Source of the DNA: Manis javanica
Lineage: Eukaryota > Chordata > Mammalia > Pholidota > Manidae
Length of the DNA: 64,000 nucleotides
Direction of reading: 5' to 3'
Assembly (NCBI RefSeq): GCF_040802235.1
Contig: NC_133156.1
Span: 188,487,851-188,551,850, forward strand
Shown here: in pieces, positions 35,301-50,300 of the stretch
Layout: each line of letters opens with the position of its first letter
Position numbering within the stretch: the stretch's first letter is position 1
Program-made: the position numbers and the translations under genes
The notes under the pieces: model-generated
The model's input: only the letters and a program-made list of their open reading frames with translations
What the model was told of the DNA's origin: nothing
Database searches by the model: none

Positions 35301-38300
35301 AAAACAAAATCCAACAATTTAAAACATTAATAGAAAAACTAAGGACCAATTGTGGGTCCTAGCTCATTTTTAATTACTATAATTTGGTATTTCCAAGTTT
35401 TTATATACGTCTGTAGCCTCAATATTGTATATCCGAAAGTGATTATAAATACACTAAAACAAATTATATTTAAGTCTTCAGATACTTTTTTTTTCTTTAT
35501 AACAGCAAATTTAGAAGAAGAAAAGAGAAAAGGAGAGACTGACCTCCAAAGGAACATTACACAAAGAGGTATGAGCACTAATATTGCTAGGATAAAACTA
35601 ATTTTCAATCTAAAACAAAACTGTCTGTAATCAATGTAATAGAGTAATGTCCTCAGATCAAGATGTGAAGGGATTTGTGAGATCAGAAAGGATAGTCTAT
35701 TTATTTCCTTAATGTTCCCTTAGATGTCCCTTAAAATACACTTTCCATGTCATGCTACACAAGATGATTTTATAGAATAAATGCAGCAACAATACAAGAA
35801 ACATTTTTGTACTTACCAATCCTGCTGCATACATGGGCACTATAACAGGCTGCTTCTTATTGCCCGTGAAGAGCTATACATGTATTAGAGAGAAAGAACA
35901 TATAGAGAATATCTGTCATACAATGAAAGAGCTTCCAAAATATGCCTGAATGCTTTATTACATGCATTATGAAAGATAAACTGAAGAAATTATTAAATTG
36001 CTCATATGAGGTTATATTTTTGATCTCCCAGTCCAAGTTCATTTTATAGTTAAGGAAAACCACTGACAACTTTTTCTAAAAATAAGAGATGTCAACTGGA
36101 GAAAAAATTTAGATTTGTTTTAAAAGTTGGTATATTCTATACTACGAACATTTAAACCAACTAATATTAATTTTTCTGAAGAACTAGCCTATCACAGCTT
36201 GAACAAAAGTGTAACAATTTAAAAACACCCATAGGTGATCAAAGGATTTTCCAAGGTACTAACAAACTCACAATGTTTCGGGTGTCTATTCCCAAGGAGC
36301 ACAAAAGCTTCTTGTTGCTATGGGAGCCGCCCCACTGGTATCTCAAGCCATGTGCATCGTGGATATCCTGTAGCTCAGTCCACACATCCAGCAGTTCCCT
36401 GAAAAGGACCCGATGAAGCCACCAACAATAGGTTACCAATAGCTTTCACCACAAATTCTACTTTTAATGTGACTGTGAAATATTAAACATTCCAATTAAT
36501 CTTGTGTCTAACATGAGTATACAACTACCATCTCGATGAAATCCACAGCCAATATTACAGTTATCAAAAAGGTTAAGTTAAACTCACTTGAAATAATATA
36601 CTAGTAATCAAGCAAAAATTTAGTCTGTTATTTACTGTAAAACACAAATATTTAAAAGGAGTAAGAAACCACTCAGCATTCTACTGTCTTACTATAGCCA
36701 CGTAATATTTGTGTTTTCTCCTTGAGTCTTGATCCACAGTTCCAAGTACTGCATATGTATAATCTTGTATTTTTTTCAGATTTTAAGCATGTCCTCGTCT
36801 ACATACATATCTTTTTCAGTGGCTGTGTAATGTTCTATTATACTGATGCACTATTATTTATTTAGCCACAATCCTACAGTTTTTGAAAAAAAATTTTAAG
36901 CATTTATTTGAGCAAAAGTCAATTAGAATCAGACACACCAAGTAAGAAGTAGTTAAGAGTATACCCCAATTGTAGTTTTATGTAAGTTATTTGTACTGTT
37001 CTGCTCCTTTTGTTGGTAAGGCAAGAATATCTTCCTGTACTTTATAGTATATTTTAGAGTTGTGTTATTTCCTTTAAATCTGTAGCAGAGATTTCTCAGT
37101 GAAAGAGTGTAAACTATCTGTACAGCTAGCACATTAAAAACAACAACAAACATCTAAACAGTTTAAGATGGCCAAAAACATAAATCTCTTCTGTCCCTAC
37201 TCAAAACAAAAATCAAGAAGGGAAAAAATCCAGAGTCAATGAAATGAAGAGATAAAACTCTGCATCAGAAGTATCAGTCACCAAGAGGGACGTAGGAGAG
37301 GCAGAGAAAGACACTGCCTCTATAGGCAGAGAGTAATGAAATGCAAGGGAAGTGTCCAGGAATAACAATAACTTCGAAATTAAAATTAGAAAATCAATAT
37401 AGATCTTCTAACATCCAATAATTAATAGGAGTTCCAGAAAGAACAGAGACAATGGAGGGAAAGTCACTGTCAGTACAAGAGAATTGCCCAATACTGAAGA
37501 ACTCCAGTTTGAAAAGGCCTCCAGAAAAGGTCCTACCTAGGGCTCAGTCCGGTGAATAAAGAGACTTGTATCAACATACTTCATTGTGAAATTTTGGAAC
37601 ATGAGCAACAAAAGACCCCAAATTATAAATTTAAATGGGGGTAGAATAAAATAAAATTTTATCTCACATGTGCCATTTTTCCTCAGGAGGCTATTAGAGA
37701 ATGTGCTCCACCAAAATATAATCTAAGGAAAGAGAAGTCCCAAGTCAGTATGCGTTTAAGAGGCCTCGACTGAATCCATTCCAGATTGGAACAGGAAAAT
37801 GGAGGTCATCTATCAGATTAACAGGTTTTGGGAGGGTAGGAAAAGACTCAGTAAATGAAAAAAGAGAGGTAATCATTGAGACCAGGAAAAAATTCTACTA
37901 TAAAGGAAATAGTGGCTTAACAGTGAACATTATATGGTTAAGATAATGAAAACACCAAATAACAACATAACCCCAAAGTATAATAATATTGGGAAGATAA
38001 AGGGACAAGAATAGCAGGTATAAGATCTAAATTCTCATCTATCACACTAGAAGTCAAAAGATTATATATATAATTGTTTGGAATATTGATTTAGAAATAT
38101 TTTTTTGAAAAGCTCAAAATGGAGAAGCAGAGTTTTAAAAATCGTGTCTTTAAGCACAAGATGATTTTTTGAACTTTAACACAATAATGTCACAATAGTT
38201 TTAGAACTTTGTTTTACGGTAAGTTAGAACAGTTGAAACTAACAGATATACGTGCTATCTAAAAACTGCCTACTACTTACCCATTTTCAGCTAAGGCCTC

Positions 38301-41300
38301 TCTTGTTTTTAATGGGAAGGTGCTTGTTTCCAGCAAGTGCTGCAGGGAAGTAACTTCCTCTTCAGTATCAGGGACAAACATAGAAGGAAAACATGCTTCG
38401 AAAATTCGTTCCAGGCGGTTTAGTAAAGCTGTCTGCATCAAAACATCCCCCAAAAGTTTATTTTCATTTCTCTAATTTTAATAATCAAAATTCTATCATT
38501 AATGCACACACACACACCACTTCCACACCCTATCCACTCCTGCAAGAGAGAGGTGAACTGTATCACCACTGAGTGAAAGGAGCATAACTCCATAGAACAG
38601 TTGCTCTAAATGATTAAATAATCATGGTGGTAACAGTAGTGACAATTAAACATAGTTACTTGACAAGCACCATACCTGGTAATTTACAAATATTATCTTA
38701 TTTAATCTATTACAAAATTCTACAAAGAAAAAATTATAGCCCATTGCACAGTGAGAAAGCAGTCTCAAAGTCTGAATAGTTTGTCCAAAGCAAAAATGAA
38801 AACAAATGAAAAACCAGACAGCATTCAAATTCTTTCTACCACACTGGAATGTTTCTTACTACCACTAATTTACTCTAGGTGGAACAACTGGATTGGACGC
38901 TTGTGAAAAATACTATGCTGTTACCCTCGACCAGAACCTTTTCCTTTGACATAAACATTTAAATTTTAAAAGCTTTTTAGAAATCTCTCTGCTGCTAATA
39001 GAACAAAGTAGGGAAGAATGTCTCAATTTTTACTAAGAAATGCAACACCTCATTTATCATTTTGATGATCTATGTCATCTTTTAGGATTCCCATTTCTCT
39101 ACTCTTCCATGGTGTCTACACATGGATTTTTGAATAGAACACTGACTTTTCTCCAAGCAAAGCCTGCATATTCCCTAGAATATTCTCACTGAGAACACTG
39201 GCATTTGGGAGTACTTTCACTAATTAAAACTTGTTGGATTTAGAGTGACATATTTTTTGGATACTACTAGGTTTATTTTACATGTGCAACCTACAGTAAC
39301 ATTTATTCCCACTTTTCTAGCTGGATTTCAGATACACAAAATATTTTCAACACAGCTCAATTTACTACTTAAATATCAAACAGGAATACAAACTGGGAAT
39401 AAGTTAAAGCTTGTTGAAAGATTAAGTGTACTACTGATATGACACCCAATGTACAAGTAAAGACCACATCATGGTGGTATTTCCTGTCAAGTAACAAAAC
39501 ACAAGTTAACATTTGATTTCTATGCTTTATTTAGTAATCAGGAAACAGAAAAATGAAAAACAAAAGGAAAAATTTTCACAAACACATTTTCTAAACCCAA
39601 ATCTCTTTTGGAAGCAGTATCACAACAAAAAACTTAACACCGCATAATTAGTCTCAGGGTACTCTTCTGCTGTCTCTACAAAAGTTACTCTAGCACCTTC
39701 ATTATATTCATGTGTGTGATATGGGAAAAGTTCTCAGTATCAATTAGGAAACCTACAGTAAAAAGTAGACTCAAGATCCCAAGGCTTGTGAAACTTGAGT
39801 GCGTCAAGGGGACTGGCACTTACTTGCTTCAACAGAGGGAATGGACAGACTTTACTTTTCAAAGGATCAGATAACCATCTAATTGGAAACATGATGAGTG
39901 TTGGGTCCTCCTGGGCAGGGAAGATTAAATAAAAACTCACATATGACCAAATTTTATTTCTCTGTAAATTTTAAACAAAATCTCTTATCCTCTTTGTTAT
40001 CCTCTTAATGTGATAGAAAAAATATATTTATCAAAGAAAGAAATGACCCCCAAATACTTTCAATCGTTTGGGCAACATTACATGATCTTCAGTACACCAA
40101 TGAGCCAATTCTCAAATTAGTGGAATGTACTTGAACAAATAGAACATTACATTAACCTAATCAACTCAATTTTTTACTTCTTCTCAACCCTTTTTCTCAT
40201 AAGAATATAAATTCTGTAGAAAATTTAAAAGAAAGTTTAGGATTATATTATATTCAATTGCTTCAAATTTTTTTGTTGAATGAGGTAGAGCAAGGGTCAA
40301 CAATTTTTTCTGTATAGGGACAGATAATAAATATTTTCAGCTTTGCAGGCCATCCATAAACAAATAAGAGTGGGTGTGTTTCAATGAAACTTTATTTACT
40401 CTAACAGGAAGCAGGACAGATCTGTCTTATAGGCCAGAGTCCGCTGATCCCTGAGGTATAGCAATAAAGATTCAACTAAACAATGCACTGACTGAACAGA
40501 ACCATCCATCACAAGGAGGAACTCAACAATTCAACAAGAAAGCATCAGAATTAACAAAGATTTTGATTAAAATTAAATTTCCTCTGACACCTTACTTTTA
40601 AAATATATCAGTTTCCAACTATCCACAAGATCAGTTTGATGGTAAAAGGACACCCTCTAAAGAATTTCTTACTACTATGTTGTCCACGGTAATAAGTAAC
40701 TAATGCGAGATTTCACTTATTACTAGTTAATTCCTTAAGTAAATGGCTGATGTAATTATAACACTTCAGTAGAGGACTATGGACCCAAGGGATGGGATTC
40801 AGTTTCTGGATTTATAAATTGGAGACATTAGGCCCTACCTCACAGGGTGGATGATGGAATTACAGGATTAAGTGCTTGGCAGCTAATGTATGCTCAAGAA
40901 GTGGTAACTTTTATCACTAGTATTGTTATTATACAGATGATACATACAGACACAGTGGCCTGCCAGGGAATAAAATAAATGTCAACACTGCATTCAAATC
41001 TCACTAAGAATGTTTCTCTACCATATACTTAGCATTCTAAATCATTATGAAAACACTTGTTCCATCCATCAATTTCTATTCTCAGTAGTGCCCCCATTTA
41101 ATCAAAACCAGTAGACTTCCTACTGTGGTTAGATATACACTATACAGAAAGAAGAGTTCATATAAGCAGGGTAATATAAATAAAGCTTCTTTTTTACTCA
41201 TGCACTCTAGAAGAATAAACTCAAGATATTATATTTTAACACATTATAAGAAGTTAAATAATCCAAATATTTTGCATTCTCCCCAGGATCTTCATATTGA

Positions 41301-44300
41301 GTTGGGAAAAAAGTACCTAATTAAAAAATATCTATCTTTAAGAGCTGCTTATATAAACAGAACCTGTTACTTCCTGTGGATTTTAAACTTTGGAAATTGG
41401 TGAACATTTTGGTTGACTTGTTGGCATCTGTGACTTAACCCTGATCATACTATGAAATACAAAGTATGTGAACCACACATTGGGTGTGTTTAAGAATGTT
41501 TCACTTCTCAAGAAGCATAATAAAAGTTCAAAAATGTGAGGGAACATAGACCAACTAAGAATATAACTAACATAATGCTCAGGAAAGAAAGAAATGACCT
41601 ATACAAGAACACTTCCTCTTGTGACCAGACAGGTTTCCTTCAAGAAGCAGGTTTTCTTAAACAGATTGTAATCAAACACTACATTTTTTTTTTCAGAAAA
41701 ATGCCAAAGATTCCTTTAATTCAAGTTCCTTTCAAACAGCAACAAACACTAAATTTTTAAAAAAATTATTTTGAACATAAAATTTGAGCATGAGATAAAA
41801 GGCACACCAAAACTGTTGGTATTGGAAAAGGTACCAGGTTTGTTTTTGAGTATTATTAAATAATTTTAGCTGATTGAAAATATATACTTTTCCTCAACAT
41901 AATCAGCCAAAGTAGTTTAATATACCCAAAAGCCTTAAACCAAATCAGAAATAAAATTAGTATCACATCAAAACTAGAGTCAATAAAGTGAAGTACTACT
42001 TAAACTTGTATTCTACTGTGCATGAACAAAAAGGAACTGCTTCTATGATCTCTTGCTTCTATATAATGCATATCTAGCCATATTAGGAAGTCTACTCCTG
42101 GTTTGATTGAATGGGGGTACTATGCAATTTTTAAACTCCTTGTAGCTGATTAACTCAGAAAAAGAAGAAATGAATTGAACAGTGATGTTTATTAACATAT
42201 TCCAGTACATGCAGACTTGTATTAGATATAAAATTCCAAAAGATTATATTTTATTATTTGGAATTAATGGTAAAGTCAGACTGGCTGAATTCCAGTTTCC
42301 CTAGGCAGGTGAGGCAGCATATATAAAGCAAGAAATACCAGTATAACCCAGTTCAGGCAACTAAGGGCCTAAATTCAGCAAAAGATCAAAAGAAGCTCTC
42401 TGACACAAAGTCAGAAGCTACAAAACCCTGATACAGTGCATTAAGGTTTGTATTTAATGCTTATATGGTCCTTACCATGTGCCAGGCATTTTCCAAAATG
42501 CTTTACAAATATTAGCTCATTTAAGTCAAATAAGAACCATATAAGAAAGGTAACAGTAATAATATTATTACCCCATTTTCTAGATGAGAAAATGGAGCAT
42601 TGAGAGGTTAACTTGTCCGTAGCCACATGAATATTACATGGGAAGGGCAAAACCTAACCTAGGAAATGTAGCGTCGGAGTCTGTGCTCTTAAACACTACA
42701 TTTTCAAAGCAGTTCTAAGTTCAATGTCTAAAAATTTTGTGAGCTTTGAGGGCAGGAACTATGTCTTATCTTGAATCTCCAGCATATCACTGGTACAGGA
42801 ATGCTAACTAAATCAATGTGCACCAGATTTTTCAAAAAAACACTTCACATTTATTTAAGACTGCAGGGGTATATTTGTTCTACTTATAAGTGTATTTTAT
42901 TGTAAGCCATCTAAATCACTTTTGTACATAGGTTGGATATGTTTATATGATTATAACAACTGAATGCTCTACATATGTAACTTGATGAATCTCCTAAAAG
43001 AAACCCTGAAAGATATGCATTACTTTTTCCATATTATAGATGAAGAAACTAAAGCTCATAGAGATTAAAATCATTAACCAGTCTCACGTTGCTAGGATCT
43101 GATCCAAAGTCCAACTCCAAAGTCTACTTTCTTTTCATCAAATCATGCTTTTACCTGCTTTTTTGTGATCTTTCAAACATTCCTAGCCATTAGATAAGGG
43201 ATTCTGCTGTTAACTGCTGAGGTAATAACTACACTTAAAAAGCAAATATGTCATCTAACACTACAATTCAGTTTTCAACAAAGCTGTTTTTAGTAAAAAT
43301 TGTTAAAGTTTTTACTAATGAGTCACTGCTGCACTGACCTAAGACCCACATAAATTAATGTGAGGGTAAAAAGTAAGTACACACACACTTAGCATACTAA
43401 GTATTTAGCTGAGGTTCCAATAGGAACTAAATAGCAAACTAAATAAAATAATGTTCCCATAAATAAAGTTTGAATTTTAAATGCTTTCAACTTCAAAATC
43501 AAAGAGGAAAATTAGTCATCAGTTCTCTGTTGAATTTGGATTTAGGAAATTGGTGGCCAGTTACCTAAATACCAGTTTGGGTAACTCAATCATGTCCTTC
43601 AATGCATACATATCTCAAATTCTGAGCCAGGCAAACATCAGCACATATGGTCATTAAACATTTTAAGAACTGGGGGCTCTGATAAATGTAAGGTTGAAAG
43701 TCAAATGCTCTTCAAGGCAGGTGCCAAACTCCCTTTTTATTTTCTCTATTTATGCCCAGTGCTAAGAAACCAAAGAAGGTCTGCTACCTGCACAGAAGAA
43801 TACTTGTAGTCAAGGGTTCCTACCTGTCAAAACTATTCTGAGAATGGAAATTAGCCTAAAGCAGCAGCTTTTCTCTCAAAATAGTTTGACAGGTGAGTAT
43901 TCAGCCAGAACCAGGAGTACTGCCATGCAAATTCTCCTTTGCCTCCCTATTACTTTCTGTTATTCACCAAAAACCCTGTTGAATTTCCAAAAATTTCATT
44001 TCTGAGGTTATTCAGTAACAGCTAACATTTATTAAGGGAAGTGGCTAATTCAAGTAAGCCCTGAAACCTGAATCTGAGTCTCGGAGTATAAATCCAGAGC
44101 TTTGTTTTTAAGCACTATACTATACCCAGGGCCAACTTATGCAGTAGGCACAGGACCTAAGGCTTGCAATAATTTAGGGATTCGTTAAAATGTTTAAATA
44201 GCTAGTACTGACATACTTGTCTTTATACCAAGTTATAAAATAGAATTTTAAATATCTTTTATGGGGAAGGGGTTCACAAGAGTTGTATGTGGCCTTGGCT

Positions 44301-47300
44301 ATACTTGTCTCTTAAGGTATGCTGGCTTTTAACATTTCTTTCCCAATTTTCTAATTTCTCATGTTTGTTTTTCTACCAGTGTCCTTTATTTATTACCTTA
44401 AACATCTCTATAAATTTTATTTTTACTCTTTCACCAGATAGGATTTCTGGGAAAGCAAAATGGATATTATCCAATGGTTTAATTCATCAATGGGGGCAAA
44501 GCAACATGCATAAATTCATGTATACTCATTCTCAGTTATGTTGTATCTCTACGTCTAGGGTTGGAGGAGGGCACCCTGGGATAGGTAAACAAGCACTCAT
44601 CTCATTTTACTCACTGGTGCAAAATAAGTCATATTACCCAATGCAGAGCTTCCCAACTGGTATGCCCCCAGTCACAAACAGCTTACAAGTCTTCCCCAAA
44701 TCCTGAAAGCTATATATGGGAATATGAAGTTTCCTTCTGTGATAGCTGATTTTATATGTCAACCTGATTGGGCCATGAGGTGCCCAGAAAGTTGGTCAGA
44801 CATTATTCTGGGTATGCGTGTGAGGGTGTTTCTAGATGAGATTAACATCTGAATTGACAGACTGAGTAGAGCAGACTGACTTCCCTAATATGGGTGGGCC
44901 TCATCCAATCAACTGAAGATAGCTTGGACTGTCTCTTGGACTTCTCAGTCTCCATAATGGCATGAGCCAATTCCTTATAATCAATCTATCTCCCCTTCCT
45001 CTCTCTTTCCTCTCTCCCTTCCTCTTTTCCTTCTCCTCTCCCTCCCCATCTCCTGGTTCTGTTTCTCTGGAGAGCCCTGATTAATACACCTTTATTTTAT
45101 CAATAACTACGTGGAGTACAAAAAGATTTAAGTATACTGAGAGTCTCATTCAGTTTTCCAAAGGGGTAAGACCAGTACCTAGGATCCTAGATTCTGGTTC
45201 TTATGCCATTCAAATGTATATCTCCTTTAAAGTATCATTCCTAAAATTTCTTCAACATATTTCTAGTTAGTTTTCCTTTCTTCCTTAGGCATAGAAGTTG
45301 ATTAATGACAATAATTTTAATATTGACAGCATTAGGTTTTGCTCTTAAGTGGAAGTTTAGAAGAAACATAAAATCCACTGGGTAATTTTATCTTCCATTT
45401 AAGAGGCTACCTTATCCCACATCACCATTAAATATTAAGTAAGATATCAAATATAATCTACAATTGTAACTATCAATCCCCCATTTCAAGCTATATAAGA
45501 AGAGTGACCTATTATAATATTTACCATGCTCTAAAAAGATGGCTTGTCCTTTCTTCACAATTTCGGGATAAATTTAATGAAGTATTTCTATCTATTTTGG
45601 AACTGAAGACCAGAATTTCAAATTTTCTAAGCGAAAAATAGCAAAAGGAATTGCCATCCAAATACTTCAAGTAAGCAAAGAGTTACAAGGCCACAATCTT
45701 AGCTTTTAAAAAAATTGAGATATAATTGATATATAACATTATATTAGTTTCACATGTATAATTACTGTACATACTGCAAAATGATCAGAGTAAGTCTAGT
45801 TAACATCTACCACCACAGTTACAAATACTTCTTTTCTTGCGATGAGAACTTTTGGATCTACTCTCTTAGCCATTTTTAAATATACAACAGAGTATTAACT
45901 ATAGTCACCATGCTGTACATTACATTCCCAGGACTTAATTATTTTTTAACTAGAAGTTTGTACCTTTTAACCACTTAATTTCTTTATTTTGTTGCTTACG
46001 TCTATTTTCAATAATAAGTGTTCACCCACAGAAAGGAAAACTTGCACAAATCTTAGGCAGATGATTAAATAAAGGTGAAAATGTAGGATTTCAGTTTGAG
46101 AATGCTGACTTACTGGTGAACAAACCAAAAACTTAATCACAAGATAAGCCAGCGTATTAGTGATTCTCTTCTTTTTTCCTTTTTGTGATGTTTAAAATTT
46201 TAAAAGCTTTCAAAACAAATCTTTAATAACATTTTCTGAGTAGCAATATCAATTAGATGGCTAATAAGAAAAAATGACTCATAGCTTCCTTTCCTGTATC
46301 CATTTAATATAAAGAGATGACTTACCATTTACCTAAATTTTCAAATAACACTCATAACAATATTTAAAACATTTTACAAAAGCCCACAGTTAAAAGCAGT
46401 GCTTAAGACATCTCCTTTACTATATAACTAAGAAAAAGACAGTGTGGCTATTTCAATCAAGATTCCTTTCTGGAACACTAACAGGTTAAAAAATAAAACA
46501 GAAATAAAAGTGACAAGGTGGCACAATGGTCTTTTGGAACAAAGGACTGCTTTGAAAGTAAGGAGGATTTTTTTCTTTGTTGTCATTTTGTTTTGTTTTA
46601 AATCTTAGATCCAAAAGTGAAGGACAGTTTTGACCTCTTTCCAATTTGTATAATACAGATACCACTACTTGCTTTTCTCTACAATTTATAAGAATGTTAG
46701 CAAGAGCATGAAAAACACTGAAGTCTGGATTCTCAGCAAAAATATTCACTGAAGGGGAAGAGTATCTCAATAAATGGTCTTTTTTGGCTTTTATATGAAG
46801 CTTGAACCTTCTGAGGCTTGCTGAACCCACATCTGACAATTAGTTTGACTAACTAAGAACATTGTTAAGTTCGAAAGATTTCTTCTTGGTTGACTTTTCC
46901 CTAATTAACAAATTACTAAGCTGCAACAAGTGATTGCTGACTCAAGAAGATATATTTTATTAAATATTAAGTGGTCTTTTGGTAGGCTAAAAAAAGGGAA
47001 GTACTAAAAAATAGGGACCTCAACAATGTCACATGTTACATAGAGTGAAAAGTAGAAAAAATCTGAAATGACAACTATAACATTTGTTGACTTCACAAAA
47101 CAAACAGCTGTTCTTTGTGTTTGTTAGTTGAATTAACTGAGCAAAGACTCTTAAAATATTTTGTCGAAGCTTAATTTGGGCAAAGCCACTTGATAGCACT
47201 CTGTCCAGTATAGACAGAATAGTTGCATCCAGATAAGAGTCAACAGGAATAAATCATTTAAAATTCTACCATTGAAAAAACCTAATGTTTTTTCACAACT

Positions 47301-50300
47301 AATATGTGAGGATTTCTGTGATGTCCTCAACACTGTAACAACTAGGATAAACATTTTAAGAAAAATATTAATAAATCTAATCCTCTCCTAGAGAACTAAG
47401 TTAATGTACTTTTTCAGCAGATTCTGGAAAAGGAAGAAACTGTGGGCCACAAACCTCCTTCACAACAGTAGGGTAAGAATGAAAATCACTTCCAATTCAG
47501 TCACTTACTCAGCAGGGCTTACCCATTTTCCTAACTCAACTTCCTCCCAAACTTCTCTTCAAGCTCCTTCCAGTATTTTATCCTTTCCAACATCCAGCTC
47601 CAAGTTCTTTTCATTTTGTATAACCCATTCAGCAAAAATAAATGCCTGAGGACCGACCCAAACAAATCTCAGGAAGTTAATGCATCTTGCCACATCTACA
47701 CAAAATCATACTACAAAATTTTACAAAAAAAAAAAAATCAAACTATAAAACTTATTTTTCAGATTTTTTCACTCATTTAAAAATTTATTGTCATGGTATC
47801 TTCACAAAAGTCCTTTGAAGTATATAATATCTCCTCTTTACAGACTCCATTTGAGCTCAGAAGTAACTTGTCCAAATTCATAAAGCTTAAAAAAATATGA
47901 GTCAAGACTCAAATTACAGATCTGTAAGATTCATAAAGCCCATATACTTAATTACCTCATATATAGTTATCAAATTAGACATAAACAACTTCAATCAACT
48001 TGTATGATGCAAAAAAATCCCTTTGGAAGTGGTCATATTTTTAAAAATTCATTATCTCATGATGTTAAAAGTTCTAAGGCTATAAATTAAAGATTATCCA
48101 ATACTGGTGTCACCTTATACTCTAGGAAGATGAAACCAAGTAGTGAAAGGATTAAAAGGTCAAAAGCAAGACTTCCCTTTGCATTATATTAGTTCATACA
48201 CATAATTAATTCACTCCTTGTTTAATTTAAACTTTTAATCTTCTTTTTCCCTATGTTGTACTGCATTCCTTATTTAAAACTGCAAGCTTGTCTCAATAAT
48301 AAATTACTCACTAGGAATAACACCCATTAGCCAAGCGATGTAACAACTGAATCAGCAAATTAAGCTATTCAGACACTCAAAGTCAAATAATAAGTGATTA
48401 GCTGTACACACTAACTGGTTAATACCATAATTTCTAATATCTTAATGTATCAAAGGTATCAAAGCAATAATGTATAACCATTTCAATTAACACTCAGACT
48501 TTGGAAATATTTTCAATTGAAAAATGGTTTGCTCAGCAAAAGATAACTGGGGAAGTAGAGTTTGTGGAGTCTGATTTTATTTTCAGTATCTTTAAAAGAA
48601 GCCTGTGGACCACCTGTTACATATATCAACTGTCAGCACAAAGCAGGGATTTTTCCCTAGGAAACACTCTCTAGAGTATTCTCTTCCACATCCCTGGGGT
48701 TGAGGAAAGGTTAAATTTAGCACAGGGTACAACTCAGGACTGGGGAATAATCCAGGTATCAGGCTGTACCTCTAGGGGCTACTTTAGCTCAAAATAAATC
48801 TTAATAAATATTTTCTGAAAGAGTCTAGACCAGAAAAGAATAAAGTATAGGGGCTGTGGGGTAAAAATACTCTCCCTGACACACATACTCCCTAAGAGTA
48901 TACATATGTACACCCTGCAAGAAATTATAAGCAAATAAACACAGCCATAGTAAATCAACCTACAGCTGTTTCTTGTTCTAGGTCAACACTTTAATCCAGC
49001 TCACATAGAGTGAAAAGTAGAAAAAAAATATCAAATGACAACCTCCCCCCAGGTTTTTTTGTAGCTGTTAAATTATGAAGTCCAACAGTGACTGTAATGG
49101 GGTATGTGCAGGGAACCTGATAATGGGGGATCTAGTAACCATAATGTTGTTCAAGTAATTGTACATTAATGATATCAAAATTAAAAAATTAAAAAAAATT
49201 TTATGAAGTCCAAGTCTGCTTTTTTCAAATTCTTTTTCTGCCCTTCAAGTAAGTCCCTACAATCTTCAGCTCAAGTAGTGGTTTCAAATTTTGCTTGCTC
49301 TCTTCTGCAATCAAAACTTCAATTTCCTAAGTCTTTCATAGACAAATTGAAAATTTTCTGAAAAAAGAAAAAAGTCTTATAAATCTGTTTAATCTTCTTT
49401 GAAAATCACTGTAAAAGTAAAAACTGAAGGATTAATGGAATAGCTACTTAATCCATTTTTATATAAGTGGTTATTCATCAAAACACCAAGTTGATGAATT
49501 TCTGTAAATACTAAAAAAACTCACTGATAAAAAGAAAAATCTGACCAAGCATTATTATAGGACTGTCTACTTAAAGTTTACTGAGAATTGTGAAAACTGT
49601 AACTAATCTACAGATTGGGCAAGCATTATGTGTCAAGAGACTCCTTTACTGGTACCCAATTCACAAATATCTTTGAAAGCTGAATTAGAAGCCTCCACAG
49701 ATATTAACACATCTTATAAAATAGAGAAAATAAGTAAATACCTGAACTGAAGTGGCTGTGTCCTGTAACTGGCCACCAGCAACTGCTCCTTTGGAAGTTG
49801 CTAAGGGGACACTGTGCATTTTGGGAGTTCCTGGAGTATCGATCTTTTCATCTGTCCTATGTGACTGCCAGGCTTCTTTTCGATGATGAGATTCGGCAAT
49901 CTGCTGGTCTCCAAAAGCAGCCCAAGAGCAACTATCTTTCTGTCCATCTTCAAAAGCATCCCAATCTACAACCTGGCTAGGCCCAGCTGAACTGAAGTCC
50001 GCAAAATCATCAGAGTCTTGAAAAGCACTGCCGTCATCTTCAATATTTGGCACAGAATCAAAATCTCCAAACTCACCTTCTTGCTCAATTTCCAGTTCTG
50101 AAACAGGTTCAGTGCTTGTCTCAGTAGCCTTTCTTGCCAACTTACATCCCTTACTACCAGAAGTCTGTTTTAGGTCTGACTCAGATATAATTTCTTCCTG
50201 GCAATAAACCGCATTTATATCCCCAAATTCTCCAAAGTCATCACCTGGTTCACTAAAATGTGGGAAGTGCTCTGAGGACTCTTCAAAAGTAACATCACTC

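Larger units (their letters stand above)
31010..35816 (-). other. AFTPH intron between coding exons 4 and 5
   Basis: Contains an L1 tail (31780-32206) and the larger ERV-derived retroposon (about 32366-34020), both antisense to AFTPH. The parts at 31010-31780 and 34120-35816 show no feature I recognise apart from A-rich runs. Confidence 0.7.
38433..49741 (-). other. AFTPH intron between coding exons 1 and 2 (11.3 kb)
   Basis: Holds several MIR fragments, an old transposon-like piece (40270-40460), a 73-bp hairpin at 43822-43894, a common unnamed repeat at 44735-45090, an L1 piece at 45705-46030 and a young L1 tail at 49086-49200. Long remaining stretches (about 38520-40260, 41000-42430, 46040-47780, 47910-49070) contain no feature I recognise. 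Frames such as 44287-44706 lack any motif. Confidence 0.65.

Noticed and set aside
44287..44706. 139-codon frame in intron 2
   Set aside because: No recognisable motif, no splice or promoter context; consistent with chance in a long intron.
49688..49741. Eighteen extra codons at the end of the large AFTPH exon frame
   Set aside because: They follow a good splice donor, and splicing into the next exon restores the known aftiphilin sequence.
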